From an uncultured Saprospiraceae bacterium (lineage in GTDB: Bacteria > Bacteroidota > Bacteroidia > Chitinophagales > Saprospiraceae): DNA of 64,000 bases. Positions 8,828-18,035 of the stretch are shown here, one piece after another (position 1 is the stretch's first letter; every line of letters starts with the position of its first letter). The translations under genes and the position numbers were made by a program. The stretch is taken from NCBI GenBank assembly GCA_937959275.1, contig CALGLU010000030.1:1-64000 (forward strand), written 5' to 3'. The notes beneath the pieces were generated by a model. The model ran no database searches and was not told the DNA's origin. It was given only the letters and a program-made list of their open reading frames with translations.

Positions 8828-10450
8828 ATGAATAAAACTAGACAATCAACAGTCTGTTACCTATTATTACTCAGTTTTTCATTTATATTTCATGTACAGG
8901 CTGCTTTACAAGATAGTCTAGAATTAGCATTCATCGATGCTCAAAATCTAAGACACGAATATCCTGACAAAGCCATTCAAAAACTGGAGCCTGTATTGAA
9001 CAGAGCTAGTGAAACTACAGATACGGTCATAACCATCAAAACCTTAATGGAGTTAGCTAAGGCCAATAGCCATCAAGCCAACTATGGTGAGTCTTATGAT
9101 AAACTCTGGCAAGCTTTATTGCTAGCAGATGAGTCCAATGATCAATTCATGATGTCTAAAATTTACATTGATTTAGGCAGACATTATAGCTTCTATAAAA
9201 GACTTGATAAGGCTCTTGAGTTTTTCAATATTTCTCTCAACATTAAGAAAAAACTCGTTGCAGATGGAATAGATGAAACGTGTTCACTAGTTAATCATTA
9301 TTATCCCTTTGTCACCACGTATAGAGAATTTGACGAAACTCAGCTTGGGCAAACATATTTAGATTCCTGCTTTATGTTTTTCAATGCTGATGGATGTAAT
9401 ACAAATGAAAGTTATTTGCAATTCGAAAAAGCAAACTTGCTTCATAAAGGAGGACAAAACCAAGAAGCAATAAAAATCTTTGAACGCATTCTGCCTTGGT
9501 TCCCAGCAAACGACCCCGCCTATCAAGTACTCGTCTATCATTATATGGCAAATACATATTATGAATTAGAGAATTATTCTGAAAGTGAAAAATGCTATCT
9601 CAAATCTCTGGATATTTCGAATACTCATAATGGTCATGTCGATTTTACACCATTAGTTCATGAAGGCTTAGCCAATTTGTATGACAAAACGGGGCAGCAT
9701 CAGAAGGCATTCCAAAGTTTGAACAAAGTCAAAGAATTAGATGCCGCGTTTTTTGACAGCAGAAGTAAAAACAATCATCCATTACTCGAAATTCAGGATG
9801 ACTTTAGAAAAACGAAGGAAGAACAAAAACTGATCGTACAAGAACAAAGGCTGAATCAATTAGAACAAGAAGAAAAGCTCATGTTTTTACAAAAAATAAT
9901 TCTGCTTGGCTGTATCGCATTCTTGATCTTATTTGGTACGCTCTATTTTAAACATTCTAAATCCAAACACAAATCAGAGAAAAAGCTATTGCGCAAACAA
10001 CAAGAATTAGAAATTCAAAAAGCGAATGAGATTGTAGAACTTAAGAATAGAGAGCTGGCGACCTCTGCTTTAAAGTTGATTGAAAAAGACACGTTCATTG
10101 ATGAACTCAAAGATAGACTCTCAAACGCCAACGGTACAATCGATAGTAAAGAAATTAGAAGCATCGTCCGTTCTATGTCCAGTCATAGCGAAGAAAACTG
10201 GAAGGAATTTGAAGCTCGTTTCATTTCAGTGAATAAAAAATTCTACAAAAAACTCAATAAGAAATTCCCAAATCTTACTCAAGGAGACCAAAAATTATGT
10301 GCCTTAGTCAAGCTTAATTTCTCTAGCAAGGAAATGGCAAAATTGTTAGGCATTTCGGTTGAGAGCGTTCATACGACACGATATCGATTACGCAAAAAAC
10401 TAAAACTGTCTAGACAGGATAATTTGACGGAGTATATTGCTTCTATTTAA
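8828..10450 (+). CDS. TPR-containing membrane-anchored LuxR-type transcriptional regulator
   Basis: One-protein sensor/regulator type common in Bacteroidota. The 540-residue product has a signal sequence (to about 25), TPR repeats (about 30-320, presumably periplasmic), a coiled coil (about 330-352), one transmembrane helix (about 355-375), a second cytoplasmic coiled coil (about 380-430), and a C-terminal LuxR/GerE-like HTH (about 480-540, LTQGDQKLCALVKLNFSS then KEMAKLLGISVESVHTTRYR). No phospho-receiver domain is present. It is divergent from the GH117 gene across a 213-bp intergenic region, so local control of GH117 or the galactan operon is plausible but unproven. Confidence 0.85.
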   Translation: MNKTRQSTVCYLLLLSFSFIFHVQAALQDSLELAFIDAQNLRHEYPDKAIQKLEPVLNRASETTDTVITIKTLMELAKANSHQANYGESYDKLWQALLLADESNDQFMMSKIYIDLGRHYSFYKRLDKALEFFNISLNIKKKLVADGIDETCSLVNHYYPFVTTYREFDETQLGQTYLDSCFMFFNADGCNTNESYLQFEKANLLHKGGQNQEAIKIFERILPWFPANDPAYQVLVYHYMANTYYELENYSESEKCYLKSLDISNTHNGHVDFTPLVHEGLANLYDKTGQHQKAFQSLNKVKELDAAFFDSRSKNNHPLLEIQDDFRKTKEEQKLIVQEQRLNQLEQEEKLMFLQKIILLGCIAFLILFGTLYFKHSKSKHKSEKKLLRKQQELEIQKANEIVELKNRELATSALKLIEKDTFIDELKDRLSNANGTIDSKEIRSIVRSMSSHSEENWKEFEARFISVNKKFYKKLNKKFPNLTQGDQKLCALVKLNFSSKEMAKLLGISVESVHTTRYRLRKKLKLSRQDNLTEYIASI

Positions 10451-10682
10451 GCTGCCGTCAAGTCAACTCAACTGCTGAACAGGTTCCGCCAGTGGTCGGA
10501 CAGGTTTTTAAGATAATTAAGATGCCCATGACTCCTACAAACTCCAAGCCTTCGCAGTGTAGATGTCCCCATTAAGGGGGATAAAGGGGGTGGAATTACA
10601 TAGCAGACCAATAATCGAATTCAAGATGACGTATTTCCCTTGAGTTAACTCCATTTATTATATTTCCTTTGATCAGCACCAG

Positions 10683-11915
10683 TTGACTGTAATTGATTTT
10701 GCTACATTTACATCTAATCATTCTGATATCAAAACAATAGCTGTAAAAATTAAAAGAGCCGCTGAAGCTAAGGTTAAAAGTGGTCATCCTTGGGTCTTTG
10801 AAAACAGTATTACCAAACAAAATAAAGACGGTAGTCCTGGTGATATTGCCATCATATTTGACCAAAAGGCGAATGAGTTTTTAGCCATGGGCCTCTATGA
10901 CCCTGACTCTCCTATTCGAATCAAAATACTATCTACGACAAACGGTGATCGACTGACGCAGGAATGGGTAAGCCATAAAATACAATTGGCCTTTGAGCGG
11001 CGATCAGATTTGAGATCCCAAAGCACCAATGCCTATCGTTTATGCTTTGGTGAAAATGATGGCTTGCCGTCTGTGATCTGTGATGTCTATGATGAAGTTG
11101 TTGTATTAAAGGTGTATTCTAGAATCTGGTTAGGCTATTTAGATATCATAAAATCTGCTATCATTGATATCCTATCATGCAAAGCCATTGTGCTGCGCTT
11201 ATCGAGATCTGTAGAAAAAACAAATATGGATAATCGCTTCACCAATGGGTCTATCATATATGGGCAGCTTGATTCAGAAGAAGTTGTTTTTATGGAGCAC
11301 GGTGTGCGATTTCATGCCAATGTCATCAAAGGACACAAGACCGGATTTTTTCTTGACCATAGACATAACCGGTATACAATTCAAAAACAAAGCAAGGGCA
11401 AAACAGTGCTCGATGTCTTCAGTTATGCAGGTGGATTTGCTGTTCATGCATTAGTCGGTGGAGCTAAAGAAGTAACAGCAGTTGATATCAGCAAACAAGC
11501 TCTAGCTATAGCAAGCAAGAATGCAGAATTGAATAAATATACTTTGCAGACTATCGTGGGTGATGCATTTACGGAGTTAAAAAGACTAGCTAAAGAGAAT
11601 CAAGCATATGATATTGTCATCATCGATCCTCCAGCTTTTGCAAAAGCAGCGAAAGAAGTGCCAATTGCCTTAAATCAATATAAGCGTTTGGCTAAACTAG
11701 GTATCGAACTCACCGCTGACAAAGGCTTACTATTATTGGCTTCCTGTTCTTCAAGAGTCAATCTTAAGGAATTTATGACTGCCATAGAGGAAGGGATGGC
11801 TTCATCAAGAAAAACATTCTTATTGATAGACACAAGCTTGCATGATATTGATCACCCGATTGGTTTTGAAGAAGGTGCTTATTTAAAAAGTGCTTATTAT
11901 AAAATCAAATGTTAG
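10683..11915 (+). CDS. rlmI: RlmI/RlmK-family class I SAM-dependent rRNA (cytosine-C5) methyltransferase
   Basis: Predicted 23S rRNA m5C methyltransferase. It has an N-terminal PUA domain (KIKRAAEAKVKSGHPWVFEN, about 22-42), a central EEHGVRFHAN-like region (VVFMEHGVRFHANVIKGHKT, about 205-225), and the SAM fold with motif I DVFSYAGGFAVHA (about 244-256), acidic VDIS, motif IV DIVIIDPPAF (about 318-327) and a Cys-containing LLLASCSS (about 355). No ATG precedes the PUA domain in frame; the TTG at 10683 is the only reasonable start seen, so the N-terminus is uncertain. It is probably a housekeeping gene unrelated to the galactan locus. Confidence 0.85.
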   Translation: MTVIDFATFTSNHSDIKTIAVKIKRAAEAKVKSGHPWVFENSITKQNKDGSPGDIAIIFDQKANEFLAMGLYDPDSPIRIKILSTTNGDRLTQEWVSHKIQLAFERRSDLRSQSTNAYRLCFGENDGLPSVICDVYDEVVVLKVYSRIWLGYLDIIKSAIIDILSCKAIVLRLSRSVEKTNMDNRFTNGSIIYGQLDSEEVVFMEHGVRFHANVIKGHKTGFFLDHRHNRYTIQKQSKGKTVLDVFSYAGGFAVHALVGGAKEVTAVDISKQALAIASKNAELNKYTLQTIVGDAFTELKRLAKENQAYDIVIIDPPAFAKAAKEVPIALNQYKRLAKLGIELTADKGLLLLASCSSRVNLKEFMTAIEEGMASSRKTFLLIDTSLHDIDHPIGFEEGAYLKSAYYKIKC

Positions 11916-12535
11916 ACTCCTATTAGGCTTTTAGACCCGACCGGTTTGTGTACATAAATGGCATTTTAAAAATTCGAGTAAAAAAGCCTCCTTTCGAGGG
12001 AGGTTTGGTGGGTGATTTCCACATACTCTGTCACCTACTTTGATATTTTGAACGTCAGTGGCATACGATTGAAATACAATCATATCGATTCGAGGTTGAA
12101 AACCCCGAATATCCGTTTCTATTCGTGCGTGAAACATATTGCACTATAATGTCATGATTTCCTTTAAATATAAATGTCTTCCAAAATAAATTTGTCATGA
12201 TTTTCACAGAAAATCCCGCCAAATTTCATCTTTCTTTTCCTTCCAACCTGTGATGAATCATAGGGCTACAATAATGTCACATCTCTGGTGTTCTCCTGTA
12301 AACACTAGTCTATTTCAAAACATTATAATTCGTCCAGTTAATACAATCTGTTCTACACACTTTCGACAGAAACATGTAGACGCATCCATAGGACTAAAAG
12401 CATATACATTTCAGCTTTGACTACATTTAAACTGAACAGGTAGAATAATATGCCCACTTATACACACTTTCTGAAAGGCTTTTAAGATATTTCAATACTA
12501 TTTTTAATTAGCGATGACAAGCAGTAAATTCTAAT
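11916..12535. other. Non-coding 620-bp gap upstream of the anhydrogalactose operon
   Basis: No convincing gene. A CCTCC-tttcgag-GGAGG hairpin at 11988-12004 follows the methyltransferase and may be its terminator, although the T tract is poor. Two copies of TGTCATGATTTtC (near 12150 and 12195) lie in the middle. The 3' part presumably contains the operon promoter, but no box stands out. Confidence 0.4.
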
Positions 12536-13552
12536 ATGAAAGCAACATTCTATCAAGGCAATCATTCGTTTTCTATCGAAGAGAAAGAAGTTCAAGATCC
12601 AAGTGCAGATGAAGTGAGGATTAAAGTGTCATACTGTGGGGTCTGTGGCACGGATATGCACATATTCCATGGCAATATGGATGCGCGCGTCTCAATGCCT
12701 TTAACCATTGGCCATGAAATGTCAGGTGTCATCGACGCGCTTGGTGCTGAAGTAACTGGCTTTCAAGTGGGTGAAAAAGTTGTTGTCAGACCTCTCGATA
12801 ACAGAGGAGAAAAACCTTCCGATAAAGGCCACAGTCATATATGTGAAGATTTGAAATTTATTGGTATAGATAGCCCAGGTGCTATGCAGCAATATTGGAA
12901 CGTACCAGCTTTTACATTGCATAAATTACCAGAAAGTACAGATCTTAAATTAGCAGCTTTAATTGAGCCTTTGTCTGTTGCATGCCATGATGTTCGCATG
13001 GCAAATGTGCAAGCTGGAGAATCCGCGGTTGTACTTGGAGGAGGACCAATCGGTATGCTAGTTGCAATGGTAGCAAGACATGCCGGCGCTTCAGTTGTCA
13101 TATCTGAAGTCAATTCAACGAGAATTCAATTAGCAAAAGAACTTGGTTTTGATACAGTGAATCCGTCAGAAACTGATGTCGTAGCCTATATCAAAGACAT
13201 AACAGAGAATCGGATGGCGGATGTTGTCTTTGAAGTGGCTGGTGTACAAGCGACAGTGGACTTAATGACTGATATCGCAGGGATAAGAAGTCGAATCGTT
13301 ATGGTCGCTATTCACAGCGCACCAAGAACCGTTAATCTTTTTAAATTCTTTTGGAAAGAACTCCAACTAATCGGAACCAGAGTCTATGAAAAGGAAGATT
13401 ATGAGGCAGCGATTCAAATAGTGAATACTAAGGCTTTACCATTAGAAAAAATGATTACAGCTGTTGAACCTCTGGAAAACATTCAAACGATTTTTGAGAA
13501 TATTGATAAAAATCCAGACGGCATGAAGGTGTTAATTGATTGTCAATCTTGA
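12536..13552 (+). CDS. Zn-dependent medium-chain dehydrogenase, probable 2-keto-3-deoxy-L-galactonate 5-dehydrogenase
   Basis: NAD-dependent medium-chain alcohol dehydrogenase. The 338-residue protein has catalytic zinc ligands in CGVCGTDMH (Cys37) and GHEMSG (His60, Glu61) plus Glu144 in IEP, and a Rossmann motif VLGGGPIG (about 166-173). The structural-zinc loop (about 84-105) has lost the usual four cysteines; only Cys103 remains. First gene of the operon, 24 bp before a KduD-like SDR. In the agar pathway two 5-dehydrogenases convert 2-keto-3-deoxy-L-galactonate to 2-keto-3-deoxy-D-gluconate through the 2,5-diketo intermediate; the pairing here suggests this gene does the first oxidation. 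The fold is certain, the substrate inferred. Confidence 0.85.
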   Translation: MKATFYQGNHSFSIEEKEVQDPSADEVRIKVSYCGVCGTDMHIFHGNMDARVSMPLTIGHEMSGVIDALGAEVTGFQVGEKVVVRPLDNRGEKPSDKGHSHICEDLKFIGIDSPGAMQQYWNVPAFTLHKLPESTDLKLAALIEPLSVACHDVRMANVQAGESAVVLGGGPIGMLVAMVARHAGASVVISEVNSTRIQLAKELGFDTVNPSETDVVAYIKDITENRMADVVFEVAGVQATVDLMTDIAGIRSRIVMVAIHSAPRTVNLFKFFWKELQLIGTRVYEKEDYEAAIQIVNTKALPLEKMITAVEPLENIQTIFENIDKNPDGMKVLIDCQS

Positions 13553-13576
13553 GTTTAAAAATTTTTAAATTAGAAT

Positions 13577-14347
13577 ATGGGCGTACTTGATACATTTAGT
13601 TTACAGGGAAAGACAGCCTTGGTGACAGGCTGTAAGCGGGGCATCGGTAAAGCGATGGCTATCGCATTGGCCGAAGCAGGTGCAGACATCATTGGTGTCA
13701 GTGCAAGTTTAGAAAAAGAAAAGAGTGAAGTCGGTGATGCAGTTATGGCTACTGGACGATCTTTTAAGGCATATACTTGTGACTTTAGTGATAGAAAAGC
13801 GCTTTATGAATTTATAGCGGAGGCGAAAGCAGACTCTCCTGTCATTGATATTCTAGTCAACAATGCTGGGACAATATTGCGAACTCCAGCCGCCGATCAC
13901 CCTGATGAAATGTGGGACAAGGTCATTGAAGTCAATCAAACTGCACAATTCATTCTAACCAGAGAATTCGGCAAAGATATGCTCGGCAGAGGGACTGGGA
14001 AGATTGTGTTTACAGCTTCCTTATTAACCTTTCAAGGTGGGATTACTGTCCCAGGCTATGCAGCTAGTAAAGGAGCGATCGGTCAAATGACAATGGCATT
14101 TGCTAACGAATGGGCAGGCAAAGGCGTAAATGTCAATGCCATCGCACCTGGTTATATCAGCACTGACAATACAGAAGCCTTACGCAATAATCCAGAGAGA
14201 TCAACTTCAATTTTATCAAGAATTCCAGCAGGTCGCTGGGGGATGCCAGAAGATTTTGCTGGACCAATTGTTTTCCTCTGTTCTGATGCAGCAGCCTATA
14301 TGAGTGGTAGCGTCATGCTTGTCGATGGAGGCTGGATGGGACGCTAA
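13577..14347 (+). CDS. kduD: KduD-like short-chain dehydrogenase (2-keto-3-deoxy-D-gluconate 5-dehydrogenase)
   Basis: Classical SDR of 256 residues. Visible are the cofactor motif TGCKRGIG (17-24), NNAG (95-98), the catalytic Ser148-Tyr161-Lys165 set and the C-terminal GGWMGR ending typical of KduD. It would reduce 2,5-diketo-3-deoxygluconate to 2-keto-3-deoxy-D-gluconate (or run the reverse), completing C5 epimerisation with the preceding Zn-dehydrogenase. Spacing to both neighbours is short, so it is part of the operon. KduD homologues also act in pectin and ulvan pathways, so the gene itself does not fix the polysaccharide; its neighbours do. Confidence 0.88.
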   Translation: MGVLDTFSLQGKTALVTGCKRGIGKAMAIALAEAGADIIGVSASLEKEKSEVGDAVMATGRSFKAYTCDFSDRKALYEFIAEAKADSPVIDILVNNAGTILRTPAADHPDEMWDKVIEVNQTAQFILTREFGKDMLGRGTGKIVFTASLLTFQGGITVPGYAASKGAIGQMTMAFANEWAGKGVNVNAIAPGYISTDNTEALRNNPERSTSILSRIPAGRWGMPEDFAGPIVFLCSDAAAYMSGSVMLVDGGWMGR

Positions 14348-14386
14348 GGATACATGTTTTTCTTTTTTGACGATTACAAACAGATC

Positions 14387-15823
14387 ATGAAAAAATACAA
14401 ACTTTTTATCAACGGTAAATGGCAAGATTCTAAGTCCACTGTCAAAGATAAAATCATCAATCCTACAACTGAAACTGTCGTTGGGACAGTTATAAAAGCA
14501 ACACCACAAGATGCTGTAAAAGCATTAAAAGCTGCAGAAAAAGCTCAGCTGAAGTGGAGGAAAATACCTGCCCGCCAAAGAGCTGATATACTACGAGCCT
14601 TCACAGCAGAGATTCGAAAAAATAAAACACAACTCGCAAAATTAATTACTGCTGAGCAAGGCAAACTCTATAAAGTTGCGCAATTTGAAGTAGAGGTGAC
14701 ATGTACCTTTATCGAGTATGCATGCGAATGGGCCAGACAGATCGAAGGTGATATCGTGCAGTCAGACAATCCTGATGAGCAGATCTGGATCAATAAAGTC
14801 CCAAGAGGTGTGGTCGTTGCAATCACTGCTTGGAATTTTCCATTAGCCTTAGCGGGAAGAAAAATTGGTCCTGCCTTAGTAGCTGGGAATACGATGGTAT
14901 TAAAACCAACGCCAGAGGCTCCGCTATCCACTTTATCCCTTTGCGATTTGGCCAAGAAAGCAGGGATTCCAGATGGCGTTTTAAATATGGTCACAGGAGA
15001 TGTCGAAGTAGGAAAAGCACTTGTCGAAAGCCCCATGACAAAAATGGTCAGCATGACAGGAAGCACGCCCACAGGTCAAGCTATATTTCGCTCCGCTGCT
15101 ACCAATCTCACCCACGTTCAATTAGAGTTAGGCGGCAAAGCACCGTGTATTGTATTCGATGATGCGGATTTAGATGTGGCTGTTGCAGGTGCATTACATT
15201 CCAGATTTGATAACTGTGGTCAGGTCTGCACTTGCAATGAACGCATGTATGTACACGAGGATATCTATGATGCTTTTATGAAGAAATTCAGGAAAGCCGT
15301 CAAAGCCTTGAAGATGGGAGATCCCATGAAGTTAAGCACTGACATCGGTCCATTGACTACCTCAGCAGGAGTAGAATTATTAGAGCAATTGATTGCAGAT
15401 AGCAAAGGTAAAGGTGCCAAAATACGGATTGGTGGCAAACGACCTCAAGGTAAGTTATATGAAAAAGGAAATTGGTTCGAGCCGACGATCTTAGAAAATG
15501 TCACCCAGGATATGCCCATTGTGCACCAGGAAATATTTGGTCCAGTCTTGCCCGTTTTAAAATTTAAAACATTCGACCAAGTCATGGCCTTTGCTAATGA
15601 CAGTGATTATGGATTGGCTGCGATGGTGTTTACGAAAGACATGAATAAGATCATGAGATTGAGTCAAGAATTAGAGTTTGGTGAGATCTATATCAATCGA
15701 GGACATGGCGAGCAACATCAAGGTTTTCATAATGGATTAAAGTTGAGCGGCACCGGTGGTGAAGATGGCAAGTATGGCTTTGAGCAGTATCTGGAAAAAA
15801 AGACTTCTTACGTCAAATTTTAA
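14387..15823 (+). CDS. Aldehyde dehydrogenase, probable 3,6-anhydro-L-galactose dehydrogenase
   Basis: NAD(P)-dependent aldehyde dehydrogenase of 478 residues, full length. Glu247 (LELGGKAP) and nucleophile Cys281 (GQVCTCNER) have the family's 34-residue spacing, and the N-terminal LFINGKW strand is intact. I chose the ATG at 14387; an in-frame ATG at 14354 would add MFFFFDDYKQI, an extension I consider untranslated although an AAGGA precedes it. Similar enzymes include lactaldehyde and glycolaldehyde dehydrogenases. Between the KduD-like SDR and an enolase-superfamily gene, oxidation of L-AHG to 3,6-anhydro-L-galactonate is the best reading. Confidence 0.88.
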   Translation: MKKYKLFINGKWQDSKSTVKDKIINPTTETVVGTVIKATPQDAVKALKAAEKAQLKWRKIPARQRADILRAFTAEIRKNKTQLAKLITAEQGKLYKVAQFEVEVTCTFIEYACEWARQIEGDIVQSDNPDEQIWINKVPRGVVVAITAWNFPLALAGRKIGPALVAGNTMVLKPTPEAPLSTLSLCDLAKKAGIPDGVLNMVTGDVEVGKALVESPMTKMVSMTGSTPTGQAIFRSAATNLTHVQLELGGKAPCIVFDDADLDVAVAGALHSRFDNCGQVCTCNERMYVHEDIYDAFMKKFRKAVKALKMGDPMKLSTDIGPLTTSAGVELLEQLIADSKGKGAKIRIGGKRPQGKLYEKGNWFEPTILENVTQDMPIVHQEIFGPVLPVLKFKTFDQVMAFANDSDYGLAAMVFTKDMNKIMRLSQELEFGEIYINRGHGEQHQGFHNGLKLSGTGGEDGKYGFEQYLEKKTSYVKF

Positions 15824-15832
15824 ACCCCACAC

Positions 15833-16900
15833 ATGAAAGCCACAGAAATTATTGTCACAGCCCTCGGTAATTACCAGGGACATCAGATCAGTCAATACAC
15901 CTTAAGTAATGCAGCTGGTTTGAAAGTCAACATTATGAATTATGGCGCAACCATCACATCGATCATCATCCCAACACAAGACGGACAAACAAAAAATATA
16001 GCTTGTGGATTTGACAGCTTAGAAGGCTATTTTAGTGAAGACTATTTGCAAAATGCACCTTACTTCGGCTGCACAGTCGGCAGGTATGCTTCGCGCATTA
16101 AGGATGGTAAATTTACCATTGATGGCCAAGATTATAATTTAGCTGTGAATAATGGGTCTAACCATTTGCATGGCGGCTTAGTTGGCTTTGATAAAAAAGT
16201 GTGGACAGCTGAAATCTTAGATGACAGAGAATCACATACCCTTAAAATGTCATTACATAGCGAGGATATGGAAGAGGGTTATCCTGGTAATGTCGCTATT
16301 GAAGTCACGTTTACATTAAGCGAAGGCAATGAACTCTCGATTCACTATGATGCCACAACAGATAAGACGACACCTTTGTCGCTCACTAACCATACTTACT
16401 TTAACTTATCAGGATTTTCAAATACCATTGAGCAACACAGAGTAATGATTACGTCCACGACTATTCTCGAACCAGATCATACGAATGTGCCAGTGGGAAA
16501 AGTCGCTTCAGTATTAAGCACAGCCGCAGACCTTAGCACTGGTAGGGCACTAGGAGAATGCTTTGCGCAAATGGAAACTGGATTTGAACATTATTATACC
16601 TTTGACAAACCAGATGGCGAATTAGCTCTTGTTGCAGAGATCGCAGATCCACAAAGTGGCCTTCAGTTACAAATCTTGACAACAGAACCCGGCGCATTAT
16701 TTTATACAGGCTTCTTTACGTCTGATAAATTACAAAGAGAAAATGGTGAGCAGTACGGCAAATACCGTGGTCTCTGCTTTGAGACTAGCCGCTACCCCAA
16801 CGGACCAAATATTCCAAATTCACCTCGATCTATAACAAAACCAAAAGAGCGATATACAAGCGAAACAATTTTCAAGTTCATTCAACAAGCTCTGACTTAA
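15833..16900 (+). CDS. galM: Aldose 1-epimerase (mutarotase)
   Basis: Interconverts anomers of galactose or related hexoses. The 355-residue protein carries GalM motifs: GRYASRI (about 82), SNHLHGG (catalytic His in this block, about 109-114), NHTYFNLSG with the second His (about 182-190), DHTNVPVG, and catalytic Glu in LCFETSRYPN (about 318-326). No signal peptide, so cytoplasmic. It starts 10 bp after the aldehyde dehydrogenase. In this operon it would equilibrate D-galactose, the other sugar of agar, or assist anhydro-sugar ring forms. Confidence 0.9.
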   Translation: MKATEIIVTALGNYQGHQISQYTLSNAAGLKVNIMNYGATITSIIIPTQDGQTKNIACGFDSLEGYFSEDYLQNAPYFGCTVGRYASRIKDGKFTIDGQDYNLAVNNGSNHLHGGLVGFDKKVWTAEILDDRESHTLKMSLHSEDMEEGYPGNVAIEVTFTLSEGNELSIHYDATTDKTTPLSLTNHTYFNLSGFSNTIEQHRVMITSTTILEPDHTNVPVGKVASVLSTAADLSTGRALGECFAQMETGFEHYYTFDKPDGELALVAEIADPQSGLQLQILTTEPGALFYTGFFTSDKLQRENGEQYGKYRGLCFETSRYPNGPNIPNSPRSITKPKERYTSETIFKFIQQALT

Positions 16901-16930
16901 ACCTATTATACCAACACCAACTGCTGCTCT

Positions 16931-18025
16931 ATGTCTTCGAACATTGCTTCTATTAAAACAAAATTATTTCAAGTTCCTCTTGAGGAAGTGCTTTCTGACG
17001 CTAAGCATGGAGACCATTTCTTTTTTGAGCTCGTCACAGTCACCATCACCTTAGATAATGGATTAGTAGGCACTGGCTATACCTACACTGGAGGTAAAGG
17101 CGGGCATGCCATCAAGGCGATGGTAGAACATGATCTTGCTCCGGCGATTCTAGGAAAAGACGGATCAGACATAGAACACATTTATGATTTTATGGAATGG
17201 CATATTCATTATGTGGGACGTGGCGGGATAGCATCTTTTGCTATTTCAGCAGTTGACATTGCGCTCTGGGATATTCGATGTAAGGCTTTGGGACAACCAC
17301 TTTGGCAAGTCGCTGGTGGCACGGCCAAAGAATGCATGGCGTATTGCGGCGGGATTGATTTGATGTTTCCCCTAGAGAAATTACTGGCTAATATTCAAGG
17401 TTATTTAGACAGCGGATTTAATGCTGTGAAAATAAAGATCGGTCGTCCAAACTTAGAAGAGGATCTCTCCCGAATCAAAGCTGTGCGGGAACTGATCGGT
17501 GATGATGTGGTTTTTATGGTTGATGCCAATTATGCAATGACAGTTGAGCAAGCCATCACGGCCGCGAAAGCCTTTACATCATACAATCTCTATTGGTTTG
17601 AAGAACCTACTATTCCTGATCATTACAAGGGCTATGCACAGATAGCTGATGAGACAGGGATGCCACTTGCCATGGGTGAAAACTTACATACGATACACGA
17701 ATTTGAATATGCCTTCGAGCAATCCAAGCTGTCCTTCATCCAACCAGATGCATCTAATTGCGGTGGTATTTCTGGATGGCTGAATGTTGCGAAATTAGCA
17801 CAAAAATATAATGTACCTGTTTGTTCGCATGGAATGCAGGAGCTGCATGTCAGTCTGGTATCATCCCAGCCGCACGGCGCTTGGCTCGAGGTACATAGCT
17901 TCCCCATTGATCAATATACCATGAGGCCTTTGCAAGTTGAAAACTATAAAGCAATCGCTCCAGATATGCCAGGCATCGGCGTGAATTTTAATTGGGAAAA
18001 ATTATCGGCTTTTTTAATCTCTTAA
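16931..18025 (+). CDS. Enolase-superfamily (mandelate racemase subgroup) enzyme, probable 3,6-anhydro-L-galactonate cycloisomerase
   Basis: The 364-residue enzyme has the complete mandelate racemase catalytic set: Lys167 and Lys169 (KIKIG), metal ligands Asp198 (DAN), Glu224 (EEP) and Glu250 (GEN), and general base His300 (CSHGMQE). All are shifted by exactly +3 from the numbers I recall for mandelate racemase (164/166/195/221/247/297). In agar catabolism a member of this family opens anhydrogalactonate to 2-keto-3-deoxy-L-galactonate. Flanked by the dehydrogenase set and a sugar permease, that is the most likely role. A sugar-acid dehydratase role is the alternative. Confidence 0.85.
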   Translation: MSSNIASIKTKLFQVPLEEVLSDAKHGDHFFFELVTVTITLDNGLVGTGYTYTGGKGGHAIKAMVEHDLAPAILGKDGSDIEHIYDFMEWHIHYVGRGGIASFAISAVDIALWDIRCKALGQPLWQVAGGTAKECMAYCGGIDLMFPLEKLLANIQGYLDSGFNAVKIKIGRPNLEEDLSRIKAVRELIGDDVVFMVDANYAMTVEQAITAAKAFTSYNLYWFEEPTIPDHYKGYAQIADETGMPLAMGENLHTIHEFEYAFEQSKLSFIQPDASNCGGISGWLNVAKLAQKYNVPVCSHGMQELHVSLVSSQPHGAWLEVHSFPIDQYTMRPLQVENYKAIAPDMPGIGVNFNWEKLSAFLIS

Positions 18026-18035
18026 AACACGTAAA

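Noticed and set aside
11931-12137. 68-codon minus-strand ORF downstream of the methyltransferase
   Set aside because: Overlaps a terminator-like hairpin, has no recognisable domain, and is no better than chance in this gap.
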